The notes under the pieces: model-generated
What the model was told of the DNA's origin: nothing
Seen by the model: the letters and a program-made list of their open reading frames with translations, nothing else
The model's database searches: none
Assembly: GCF_001625215.2 (NCBI RefSeq)
Contig: NC_030387.2
Coordinates: 30,279,606-30,343,605 of the forward strand
Direction of reading: 5' to 3'
Source: Daucus carota subsp. sativus
Taxonomy: Eukaryota; Streptophyta; Magnoliopsida; Apiales; Apiaceae
DNA length: 64,000 nt
Position numbers and translations under genes: made by a program
Part shown: piece by piece, positions 30,842 to 41,453 of the stretch
Numbering within the stretch: position 1 is the first letter of the stretch
Layout: each line of letters starts with the position of its first letter

Positions 30842-30949
30842 CTGCACAAAACAAACCAAGGCAAGACGACCGGTTACAAGTTCCGATCAGATAACAAAGC
30901 AAGAAAACAGATGATCACTACGCCAACAGGCCTAGACTCGAACACTCAC
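30842..30949 (-). other. 5' leader intron of antisense gene B
   Basis: The donor G|GTGAGT at 30949 and acceptor TTTTGTGCAG at 30842 define a 108-nt intron just before the start codon. Inferred from splice signals. Confidence 0.55.
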
Positions 30950-31020
30950 CAATATTGCAGAGACAAGCTTTTACAAAGATACGCGATGAACTGAGCACTT
31001 TTCACCAAGATAAAACTCCC

Positions 31021-31028
31021 TTTATATA
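31021..31028 (-). promoter_or_regulatory. TATA box of antisense gene B
   Basis: TATATAAA on the minus strand, about 190 bp before the start codon and 72 bp before the leader-intron donor. Confidence 0.6.
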
Positions 31029-31462
31029 GACAGCACTCCAGCCCTTTGAACTTCAGCCGTTACTTCCCTAGGCAGTTGAAGCGCCAAAAATACACATCCA
31101 TCAGCCCCGTCAAAAGCCTCATGCATGTATCTGTGCCAGTAATTAATTGGCACAAATATCCGCACAGAATACCATCAGTCAAATTAACCTGGCATGCAGA
31201 TACGACATCAACCACTCACAGCACGCCACGTGGAAAAACCGTACATTCCCCATACGGAACGACAAGACCAGGCGGCAAAAGGCTTCACACCTTTTGAAAA
31301 TTTTGAAATCCATGGCCCAGCAAACACAACCCGGGTAAATCACGCCAATAACCCGCCACCTCAGCCCAGCCACTCACAACAAACACGCTCGCCCACATAC
31401 AACCCGGAAGTGCACCTTTGCGGGAAGGATTTTACTTACTCCCCCCACCCGCTAAAGCAGAT

Positions 31463-31478
31463 GGAAGGAGTAGGGGGG
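31463..31478 (+). other. Polypurine tract
   Basis: GGAAGGAGTAGGGGGG, purine except for one T, directly before the 3' LTR. It primes plus-strand DNA synthesis in LTR retrotransposons. Confidence 0.75.
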
Positions 31479-31481
31479 CAA

Positions 31482-31976
31482 TGATAAGGTACCACGCTAC
31501 AGTAACCGTCAACAGTACCCGCCCCGCTACAGGACTTGGAGATCCCCAAAGTCAGACCTCATCATTACCGAGTACAAGGCAAACAGGATAATAAGCATGC
31601 ACAAATCCCAAAAGGACAGGAAAAAGGACAGTAGTTGCACCAAAACGGCCACCCATGCTGGGGAGTGGCTATAGACCCATTCCCGCCACTGTAGCAACAG
31701 TGGCGGCCAAGGGCCTATATAAAGCACTCCCCAGCCAAAGTGGAAGGTAAGTAAAAATTTCCCCTCAAAACTCTCTCAAAGGCATCTCTCACCAGATATT
31801 TAGAGTGAAAACTCTCTGATTTCCCTTACTTGTCAAGCATATCCAAATCACTGATTATCACGCCGGAGGCGCCTCACGGGATGTCACCCCCCGTGTAGCG
31901 TTGTTTTGCAGGATAGGTCTTGCCTGAAGCTCCCGGAACAGTGCATTGGAACCCTAGACGAGATTTGGAGTTATCA
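31482..31976 (+). repeat. 3' LTR
   Basis: 495 bp, read as identical to the 5' LTR and followed by the CCCAT duplication. Confidence 0.95.
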
Positions 31977-31981
31977 CCCAT
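31977..31981. repeat. Right target-site duplication (CCCAT)
   Basis: Matches 17367-17371. Removing the element plus one copy rejoins host sequence TTACTAACCCAT and ACATGTG. Confidence 0.93.
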
Positions 31982-32553
31982 ACATGTGTTTTTCTGATTA
32001 TGACACTCTGGTTTGGTTTGAAGGGTTCAGATCATTCAATTGACGGAGGATTTTACAAGAGAGGTAAGTCCAGGTAACAAAATCATGGATCAAAGAATTA
32101 CATACATGTCACACAATAGCCTCCCTACTCTTTGCAAATAGAGATATGGTCTGCGTACATTTTAATTGTGCTCGGCATATAATGGGTATGTTGGTTTGGT
32201 CTGGTTTATTATTTTAGGAGTTAACTAATCAAAGTGTAACTAAAAATTGACCCAAATAATATATTTTGATGGATAATGATATATATTTTCTCTAATAAGA
32301 TGTAAGCATCAAAAAAATTATCCAAGTACATAAAAATAAAAAAATACTTATCACTTGTAATTATATATTTTTTAAAAAGATAAATACTTTTTAAAATTCC
32401 GCCAAACAGCTCCTACATTCGGTCCCGGGGGGGGGGGGGGATTTGTTGTGGATTTTCTGCCCACTTAATTATGTAAAGACAAAAAAACAGATGTATGGAT
32501 GTAAACCACCCTAGCACCTAAATCTCTACCTCCTTTTTTCTTTTATTTTAAAT
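31982..32553. other. Host spacer right of the LTR retrotransposon
   Basis: AT-rich. It includes a 14-nt poly-G run at 32427-32440. No gene recognised. Confidence 0.45.
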
Positions 32554-33060
32554 AGTGAAAAAAGCCGCGCTTCGCGGCGGAGTTATGAATTTTTTATAAA
32601 TTTAGACAAAAAATTGTTTTAGCTACTTTACCGTCAAACATAATACTAATAAAAAATTATTATTATTTAGGTAAAAATTAATTTGGGCCACCCTCCCCTT
32701 AAACACAATACTAATAAATAATTTTTTTTATAAAGTTTGATACGAAATACTATTATAATTCCATAAAAGTTATTTTCAGTCGTGTTCCCGTTAAACATAT
32801 CTTCAATATATCTTATCGAAAATAAGAATTGTATATATTACTTTACATATCTTAAATATAAATTGTATTTTATCTATTATTATTAGTTTGAATAAATATA
32901 ATCCTATTTGTTTTGGATTACTAAATAAGAAAAAGAATTGTATCATCTTTAGAATTCAATAAGAAATACTATTGTATCATCTTTAGAGTTTAATAAGAAA
33001 TACCAAATAAGAAAAGAACTGTATCATCTTTAGAATTAAATAAGAAAAGAATTGTATTAC
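32554..33060 (-). mobile_element. Helitron-like unit E (5'-truncated)
   Basis: On the minus strand it ends with the hairpin GCCGCGAAGCGCGGC (32564-32578) followed by TTTTTTCACTA, the 3' end form of the intact copy at 35453-37375, although the terminal CTAG reads CTAT. The body matches sequence near the 5' part of the other copies. Its own 5' terminus is missing. Confidence 0.55.
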
Positions 33061-33968
33061 ATAAAGCCGCGCTTCGCGGCGGCGTTATGATTTTTTTATA
33101 ATTTTGATACGAATTAATATTATAATTGCATAAAAGTTATTTTGAGTCATGTTCCCGTTAAACATATCATTAATAAAGAAAATATTATAATAATTATAAA
33201 AATTTGTTTAAGTGACCCTCTTGTCAAACACAATACTAATAAAAAAAATAGTTTGAACCGCCCTCCCATCAAAGATAATATTAATCAATAATTATTATAA
33301 TTATGATAAAATTAAATATAATAATATAGATAAAAATAGTTTGAGCTGCTCTCTTGTCAAACACAATACTAATAACAAATAGTTATAACATAGATATTAG
33401 TTTGAGTCGCCCTACCCCTACCGTCAAACATAATACTAATAAAAATTATTAAAATTACGATATGATAAAGTTAAAGATTATGATTGGATAAAAATTAATT
33501 TCAGTTGTGGTCCCGTTTTAATAAAGAAAATAATATTATAACTTAGATAAATATATTTTAGCCGCTTTTCCGTCAAACATAATACTAATAGAAAATTTAT
33601 TATTATTTAGATAAAAATTAATTTGGGCCGCCCTCCCCTCAAACACAATACTAATCAAGAATCATTTACATTATAATAAAATTATAATTATAATCGGATA
33701 AATATATCCAATTTCATAGATTTTAACTATTATATATTTTTTTAAGATTTCTATTTCTTAATTGTTTAGAATTATCTCTCTTTTCTTTTAAGATTCCTAT
33801 TTCTTAACTACTTAGAATTTCATAGATTTTAGCTATTATATTTTTGTTAAAATTCCTATTTCTTAACTACTTAAAATTATATCTCTTTTACGATTATTGT
33901 ATTTTAGCTACTTTACCTATTTTCTTTCAGAAAAATAGAAAAACTAAACGGAGAGTTTATAGAGACGC
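33061..33968 (-). mobile_element. Helitron-like unit D (both ends degraded)
   Basis: A minus-strand hairpin GCCGCGAAGCGCGGC lies at 33066-33080. The opposite end near 33950-33968 reads TGGCGTCTCTATAAAC, resembling the GCGGGCGTCTC block next to the 5' end of the intact copy. The body has the shared CAAACACAATACTAAT words. Confidence 0.5.
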
Positions 33969-35087
33969 CACCTAAAGCCACGCTTCGCAGCGTCGTTATA
34001 AATTTTGATATGAATTAATATCATAATAACATAAAAATTTGAGTCATCTTCCCGTTAAACATATTACTAATAAAAATTATTATAATTAGTAAAGATATTT
34101 GTTTAAGTGGCCATCTTGTCAAACACAATACTAATAGTAAAATTAGTTTGAACCGGCCTCTCGTGAAAGACAATATTAATCCATAATTATTATTTTTATG
34201 ATAAAATTAAATATTATAATTTAGATCAAAATAAGTTTGAGCCGCTTTCTTGTCAAACACAATACTAATAACAAAGTATTATAATTTAGATATTAGTTTG
34301 AGTCGCCTAACTGTCAAACACAATACTAATAAAAATTATTTTAATTATGATAAAATTAAAGATTATAATTGGATAAAAATTATTTTGAACCATGGAACCG
34401 TTTTAACAAAAAAAATATTATAACATGGATAAAAATTATATTAGCCACTTTCCCGTCAAACATAATACTAATAGAAAAATTATTATTTTTTAGATAAAAA
34501 TTAGTTTGGGCTGCCTCCCGTGCCCGTCAAACACAATGCTAATCAAGAATCATTTACATTATTATAAAATCAATATATGATTCCTATTTTATATATCCTA
34601 TTTTTTTTGTTAATTATTTTTATTTTATGATTCCTATTTATTGGTTAAAAATTATTATTCTTTTATGGTTCCAATTTTTTTGCTATTAGTTTTTTTAATG
34701 ATTAATATCTTTACAATCCTTTTTTTTATACGAAATTTTAAAAAAATTATAAGACTAAATTGAAAATAAAAATTATACGTATTACCCTACAAATCCTAAA
34801 TATAAATTGTATTTTATCTATGATTGTTAGTTTAAATGAATATAATCCTACTCCTTTTAGGATTCATAAATAAGAAAAGAATTGTATTGCCTTTGGAATC
34901 CAAAGCGAAAAGAATTGTAATAACTTTTGAAATCCTTGAACCTGATTTTTTAAATATAAACCTATTTTTTTTTTAGGATTACTAAATAAGAAAAGAATTG
35001 TATCATCTTTAGTTATCAATAAGAAATACTAAATAAAAAAGAAAAGAATTGTAGACGCCCGCATCCTCCTTTATATATATATATTGA
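33969..35087 (-). mobile_element. Helitron-like unit C
   Basis: The 5' terminus (minus strand) is TCAATATATATATATAAAGG at 35087, preceded by A. A decayed hairpin, with two mismatches in the stem, lies at 33977-33991 at its 3' end. The body is non-coding and carries the shared TCAAACATAATACTAATAGA word. Confidence 0.6.
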
Positions 35088-35452
35088 TTCAACTACATCT
35101 TCAATATATCTTATCGAAAATAAGAATTGTACATATTATTTTACAAATCTTAAATATAAATTGTATTTTATATATTATTATTAGTTTGAATAAATATAAT
35201 CCTATTTTTTTTAGAATTACCAAATAAGAAAAGAATTATATTATCTTTAGGATTCAATAAGAAATACTGAATAAGAAAAGAGTTGTATGATCTTTAGAAT
35301 ACAATAAGAAAAGTGTTGTATTACTTTTAGAATTCTTGAACCTTATTTTTTGAATTATAACTATATTTTTTCTCCGAAATTTAAGAAAAATCAGAAGACT
35401 GAATCGAACAATTCTGGAGACGCCCGCATCCTCCTTTATATATATATATTGA
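35088..35452 (-). mobile_element. Helitron-like unit B (5' stub)
   Basis: The minus-strand 5' end TCAATATATATATATAAAGG starts at 35452, directly abutting the 3' CTAG end of unit A. After 365 bp it is interrupted by the 5' end of unit C. Confidence 0.58.
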
Positions 35453-37375
35453 CTAGTGAAAAAAGCCGCGCTTCGCGGCGGCGTTATAAATTTTGATATG
35501 AATAGCATAGAAATTATTTTGAGTCATCTTTCCGTTAAACATATCACAAATAAAAAATATTATAATTGGTATAAAAATTTGTTTAAGTGGCCATACTTTC
35601 AAACACAATACTAATAATAAAATTAGTTTGAACCTCCTTCCCGTCAAAGACAATATTAATCCATAATTATTATTTTTATGATAAAATTATATACTATAAT
35701 TTAGATCAAAATTAGTTTGAGCCGCTCTCTTATCAAACACAATACCAATAACAAAACATTATAATTTAGATATTAGTTTGAGTTGCCTTACTGCCAAACA
35801 CATACTAATAAAAATTATTCTAATTATGATAAAATTAAAGATTATAATTGGACAAAAAGTATTTTGAACTGTGGTCCCGTTTTAACAAAAATATATACTA
35901 TAACATAGATAAAAAATTATTTTAGCCACTTTCTCATCAAACATAATACTAATAGAAAATTTATTATTATTTAGATAAAAATTAGTTTGGGCCGCCTCCC
36001 GTGCCCGTCAAACACAATACTAATTAACATTATCTTAAAATCAATATATGATTCCTATTTTATATGTATTATTTTTATGTTAATTATTTTTATTTTTTGA
36101 CTCCTTTTATTAGTTTAAAATTATTATTCTTTTATGGTTCTAATATTTTTGGTATTAGTTTTTTAGTGATTATTATCTTTACAATCCTTTATTTTCTATT
36201 CGAAATTTAAGAAAATTATAAGACTAAATCGGAAATAAAAATTGTACGTATTACGTTACAAATCTTAAATATAAATTGTATTTTATCTATGATTATTAGT
36301 TTAAATATATATAATCATATTACTTTTGGCATTCCTAAATAATAAAAAAATTGTATTACCTCTAGAATTCGAAAAAAAAAATTGTATTAACTTTTGGAAT
36401 CATTCAAGTTGATTTTTTAAATTATAACTATAATTGGATAAAAATTATTTTGAACTGTGGTACCATTTTAAAAAACAAATATTATAACATAGATAAAAAA
36501 TTATATTAGCCACTAACCCGTCAAACATAATACTAATAGAAAATTTATTATTATTTAAATAAAAATTGGTTTGGGCCGCCTCCCGTGCCCGTCAAACGCA
36601 ATACTAATCAAGAATCATTAACATTATTATAAAATCAATATATATATTTCCTATTTTATATATCCTATTTTTTTGTTAATTATTTTTATTTTATGATTCC
36701 TAGTTATTACTTAAAAATTATTACTCTATTATGGTTCTAATTTTTTTGCTATTAGTGTTTTTTAATGATTATTATCTTTGCAATCCTTTATTTTCTATAC
36801 GAAATTTTAAAAAAAATTATAAGACTAAATTAATAATAAAAATTGTACGTATTACCTTACAAATCTTAAATATAAATTGTATTTTATCTGTGATTTTTAG
36901 TTTAAATAAATATAATCCTACTCTTTTTAGGATAACTAAATAAGAAAAGAATTGTATTATTTTTAGAATTCAAAAGGAAAAGAATTGTATTAACTTTTGG
37001 AATCTTTGAACCTGATTTTTTTAACATAATCCTATTTTTTTTAGGAATACTAAATAAGAAAAGAATTGTGTCATCTTTAGAATTCAATAAGAAATATCAA
37101 ATAAAAAAGAAAAGAATAGTCCTATTTCTTTTAGGATTATTAAATAAAAAAAGAATTGTGTCATCTTTAGATTTCAATAAAAATATTAAATAAAAAAGAA
37201 AAGAATTGTATCATCTTTAGTATTCAATAAGAAAAGAATTGTATCACCTTTAGAATTTTTAAACATGATTTTTTGAATTATAACTATATTTTCTATTCGA
37301 AATTTAAGAAAAATCAGAAGACTGAATCGAGCAATTCTAGAGACGCCCGCATCCTCCTTTATATATATATATTGA
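35453..37375 (-). mobile_element. Intact non-autonomous Helitron (unit A)
   Basis: Minus-strand 5' end TCAATATATATATATAAAGG at 37375. The 3' end has the hairpin GCCGCGAAGCGCGGC (35465-35479), then TTTTTTCA and terminal CTAG at 35456-35453. The flanks are A before the 5' end and T after the 3' end, as expected of Helitron insertion between A and T. 1,923 bp with no Rep/helicase frame. About 580 bp is duplicated inside: the block from about 35850 to 36420 recurs at 36431-37010. Confidence 0.78.
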
Positions 37376-38198
37376 TTGTCGGGTTTTCAACGATAGTTAG
37401 AAAGCCTTAAGATAATTTATTTTTGTTTTTTTTATAATACTTATTTCTGTTAAATGCTGTTATTTTAGATTAGTTTGTTTTTCTTTAATTAAATTTCTTT
37501 TCGGTGAGTTTTATTCAATTTATTTGGATTTTACTTATTCTCTCGTGATAAAGACTTGATCTGTATATTATGTTTTGGTATGATTAAATATTTAGGAAGT
37601 TAGATCCAATGAATTTTCAAGTTTTCCATTCCATAATGAACATTTTTATGGAATTAATGTTACGGTGTTATCTCAAATTGATGGAACAGGTACATATACA
37701 TATGTCGTTTTAGCATTGTTTTTAATTAAATAGCGAATTAATCAACAAAATAATCTATTTTATATTTATTCGACTCGATAATATCTGTAAACATTTCTGT
37801 TATGCCATATTCTGGCATAGCGTATCTTCCTATTAATTTCCCAAATTCTTTTATTAATTCAGATTATTAATTAATTACTTGGCCACAAGTAATTATCCTC
37901 TCTCTGAAACGAGGAAAGAATAAGATATCACAACTCGAAGATTATATCAGATTAAAATCAATTAAATCAACATTTAACGTAGCTTATCCCTAAAGTTTTT
38001 CAGGATAGGCCCAATCCTAACAGAACTGCGTGGGCTTGATCCTATAAAAAAACATAGGTACGCAGGCATCTTGGGATATGAGTCCGATACACGAGACAAA
38101 TCGAGACATCTCTCAAGCTCAGCCTTTCCTTTTTCATAAACCCTCAAACCCCAAAACATAATATTCTTGTTAACCAAAATCCTCCGTTAACAATTTCA
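37376..38198. other. AT-rich spacer between Helitron and retroposon
   Basis: No gene or complete transposon was recognised. It ends in the first copy of a 23-bp target duplication (38176-38198). Confidence 0.4.
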
Positions 38199-38429
38199 CA
38201 TTATCATTTTTATGTTTCTCTTTGCTTGTTTTGATTTTCAGGATCATGGAAAGAGACTTATGGGTTTTCTTATTCAGACTTTAAAGTCTTATTATCTAAA
38301 CGTCCGGAGATATCTTGCGTATCTTTCGGTTAGATGATAAACTTTGATGGATAAAAGAAATCTCTGTTGCGGCTTATTGTATCTATGATACAACTCATCT
38401 ACGAGAATGTAGACCCTGACAAAAAAAAA
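38199..38429 (+). mobile_element. Short poly-A retroposon, 5'-truncated copy
   Basis: 231 bp ending in 12 or more A residues. It is flanked by a 23-bp direct duplication at 38176-38198 and 38430-38452 (core CCTCCGTTAACAATTTCA). Its last ~190 bp (words CGTCCGGAG, TTCGGTTAGATGATA, ATACAACTCATCTACG, TGTAGACC) match the 3' end of the element at 39879-41434. Poly-A tail, long variable target duplication and 5' truncation are the marks of LINE-driven retroposition. Confidence 0.82.
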
Positions 38430-38452
38430 AAAATCCTCCGTTAACAATTTCA

Positions 38453-39859
38453 TTATTAAACCAATTCCACCTTACAGAAAACGAATTAAAAATAAATCAA
38501 ATACATTACCCTTGATTTTGAATCATTTATTCGGCCTATATAGTCCGTAGCCACTCCCAGATGGGCTTATAAATGAGATTGCTCGGAGCACATTTTTCGA
38601 TGAAGGATAATAGTTGAGCACCAGTTTGTCAAATTGGGCTGGGCTGGGCTGCCCTGACAAACAAAGTTTGATTGATTACTTTCTCATTCTCAGTTCTCAC
38701 GTGCTCTCTTTTTTTAATATATGACGTTTGACACATATTTTTAAATATTTTGATCACGTAATTAAAAATATTATTTTTAAAATTTTCTTTTTTTAAATAA
38801 AAATATATAATCAAAATTTTAATTCACAAAAAAATCAATTATAAAAATTAATTTTTATTATCCGATCACCTCATCTAAAATTACGTACCCAAATCAAGAG
38901 TGACATATAAAAAAATAGAGGAGTAATATGATCATTGTGATCTACAGAAGATTAAAATTTGATCAATTTTTTAATAATTTTGTTTAAGACCAGACGACTA
39001 TAAGAGGGAATCAAGATTCCCTGAGATTAGATTTGTCCCTTTGGCAGATTTTGTATACATATAGTAATCAATTTAATTTATGTGGAATAAGGAACAAAAT
39101 CGGTGGAAAAGAAGAAGGGTCAGTCGTCAGTCAGATCACAATTCAGTTTTTAGCTATCAAATTCATTAACGGTACAGAATCTTATTATCCTCATGTGGAA
39201 CTCGGAATCAGATAATTAACACATTTATTCATTTGATTAATTTCAATTTGCTCAATGGAGAGATTCTGGTTCTTAAAGCAATTTAACCCCCTGGGAATTG
39301 GGAAGAGCCATTTCTGTTAGAAACTTACATGGAACAAACGCATAAAAATGATAATCTAGCTCTTATTTTGGAGCGGAAAAAAGTAACTACTCCGTAAGAG
39401 CTAAGACGGCAAATATATTACTCTTCCAATTTATTTGTTTTCTTTGACTTTTTAGGATTAAATTGATTGAATTTGAAAAAATTATATATAAAAAATAATT
39501 AGAAAAAATTATGAAAAGTATATTAATAGAATCTACATCTATTTTATTTTAAAATATATTTTTTCGATTTTCAAGATTATGTAAGAATAGTTTATAATTA
39601 TCATTTAAAATTTGATCAATTTGATTAAAAAAGTCAAATAACACAATAAATTGGGACGAAGGTAATAAACAAACATGCTTGTATCGGTTTGCAATGATTA
39701 AGATTGTGAAACTCGGGCATTATTAAAAGTTTCCGAACGAGAAAGATTGACTTCCAATAATTTTGTCTTAATTATGAGCTCGTTTCCATTCAAGCAGGGT
39801 TAAAATAATGACAGAGACTCTTTGTGCGGATTTAAGTTCATTTCAATTATAACTGAAAC
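38453..39859. other. Spacer with Stowaway remnants
   Basis: AT-rich. A Stowaway-like element is listed at 39419-39664, and a second, poorer candidate lies at about 38670-38930. No coding exon seen. Confidence 0.4.
39419..39664. mobile_element. Stowaway-like MITE
   Basis: Left end TACTCTTCCAATTTATTTG and right end CAATAAATTGGGACGAAGGTA are imperfect inverted repeats with TA borders. About 246 bp, non-coding. Confidence 0.6.
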
Positions 39860-39878
39860 AATATTTGTGTTAAAAAAA

Positions 39879-41148
39879 GTATTTTGTGAAAAGACAAAAG
39901 TTTGTCGCTATGGAGGCAGATATCAAATCCCTCCTCGAATTCATCAAGTCAATCGAATCATCAATCGATGATCCATTCCCATCGGTGTTAATCTGATCTC
40001 TATTGTTATCATTCGTTGATTTTTGTTCATCTTTTTATCCATTTTGTGAATAGAAACCCTTGTTTGAAGATTGTGAGTGGGTTGTTTTGTGAGATGCTAC
40101 TTTTGTTGATCTCGGTTGATTTCAGAAATACATCGCCGGAACCCTACGTCCCTACCTTACTTCATCACCGGCTTTCTCTGATACTTTTTATTTTTATTAT
40201 TTGAAAAGAAACGTTTATAATCCTAAAGGTAAGATCTTTACATCCATTTTTTTGTAAATCTTGATTTGTCCTTTGATTTGTATGAGTTTTCGACTACTGC
40301 ATTCAAAGTGTTTTGAGTTCTACCGTATACTGGGTTGTGCTTCAACTTTGTTTGTATGATTTTGAGTTCTATTGTGTTATTGCCGAGCTGCTACTGAGTT
40401 ATGTTTCGTCGCTGGTTTGTTTAGTTGTGGCTTGTGGGTTTTAGTTTCGATTTTCAAAAAAATCTGTATTTAGATTATGTTTAGTGAATTGTTGTGTTTG
40501 TGTTTCTGCAATTGCTGAGTTCGTCCTCCGAGTTTCGTTGTTCTGCATGTAATAGAGTTGTTGAGTTTTGCACCGAGTCACAGCACCGAGTCGTTGAGTT
40601 TTGCACTGAGTCATAGCTGGCCGAAACCGTTACATTTTTGAATTCGTAATTTATTGTGATTGTTTGATTTTTAGGTACATTTTAATTTTAAATTAGGTTG
40701 GCTTTAATTACGGGATCTTTTTTATTGACTATTCATTATTTGTCTTTATTAGCTTTAATTATAATATTTATGTTTTAAAGTGTGATTGTAATCGGATAAA
40801 TATTCTTTATGAATATCTAGTACCATTTATGGGGGTCATTGATGACTTTATTGTGCCGTTAATGGCTTTCAGTGCCATTTTTATGGCTTGTGTCATCATT
40901 TTATGGTCATTATATATAATATTCTTAATTATGTTTTTTTGAAAGCATTCTTATTTATGTTTCAAACTCTATTTTATTCCTTTGTTAAATTATTAAATTA
41001 TTATGTGTCTAACCAAAGGATTTTCCTTTGGTTAGAGTGTAATTAATATTTCTACTTTATTTTATTTCCTCTCTATTTTTGATATATATATTCTTTCGTT
41101 CTTGTTTTTTATTAGATTCTATCTTTTTTACATTAATTATATATATAT

Positions 41149-41189
<41 letters not shown>

Positions 41190-41434
41190 TATTTTCTTGT
41201 ATATTGATTCATGTTTTGTTTGATTTGTTTTTTTCAGGATACTTTGGAAGCGAGATTCACGGGTATTCTTTTCTTATTTGTTTAAGTTTTATTGTCTAAG
41301 CGTCCGGAGTTGTGCTTGCATGATTTTCGGTTAGATGATATACTTTTTTGAAAGAAAGATATCCCGATACGGTTTATTGTATTTCGATACAATTCATCTA
41401 CGTGTATGTAGACCTTATAAAAAAAATAAAAATA
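39879..41434 (+). mobile_element. Longer poly-A retroposon of the same family
   Basis: 1,556 bp flanked by a 19-bp direct duplication (39860-39878 and 41435-41453, beginning AATATTTGTGTTA). It ends GTAGACCTTAT followed by an A-rich tail. The 3' ~190 bp match the short copy at 38199-38429. Near the 5' end is a 28-codon frame starting MEADIKSLLEFIK and ending at a TGA. No reverse transcriptase was found, so it is non-autonomous. A (TA)n microsatellite lies at about 41138-41190. The middle is T-rich and intron-like (TTTTTTCAG before the shared 3' part). Confidence 0.8.
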
Positions 41435-41453
41435 AATATTTGTGTTAAAAAAA

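Larger units (their letters stand above)
17372..31976 (+). mobile_element. Intact Tat-type Ty3/gypsy LTR retrotransposon with an antisense gene cassette
   Basis: A 14,605-bp element bounded by two 495-bp LTRs that I read as identical base for base, each starting TGATAAGG and ending TTATCA, with a CCCAT target duplication. It has a primer-binding site after the 5' LTR, one uninterrupted gag-pol frame, a polypurine tract before the 3' LTR, and roughly 7.8 kb between pol and the 3' LTR carrying four minus-strand genes. Two consecutive RNase H domains (one gypsy-type, one with the extra archaeal-like form) are the hallmark of the plant Tat clade. Antisense 3' frames are known in some Tat members such as Grande. 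Identical LTRs mean a very recent insertion. Confidence 0.95.

Noticed and set aside
30837..30902. Longer N-terminus for antisense protein B
   Set aside because: It begins with a non-ATG codon inside a likely leader intron with good GTGAGT and GCAG borders.
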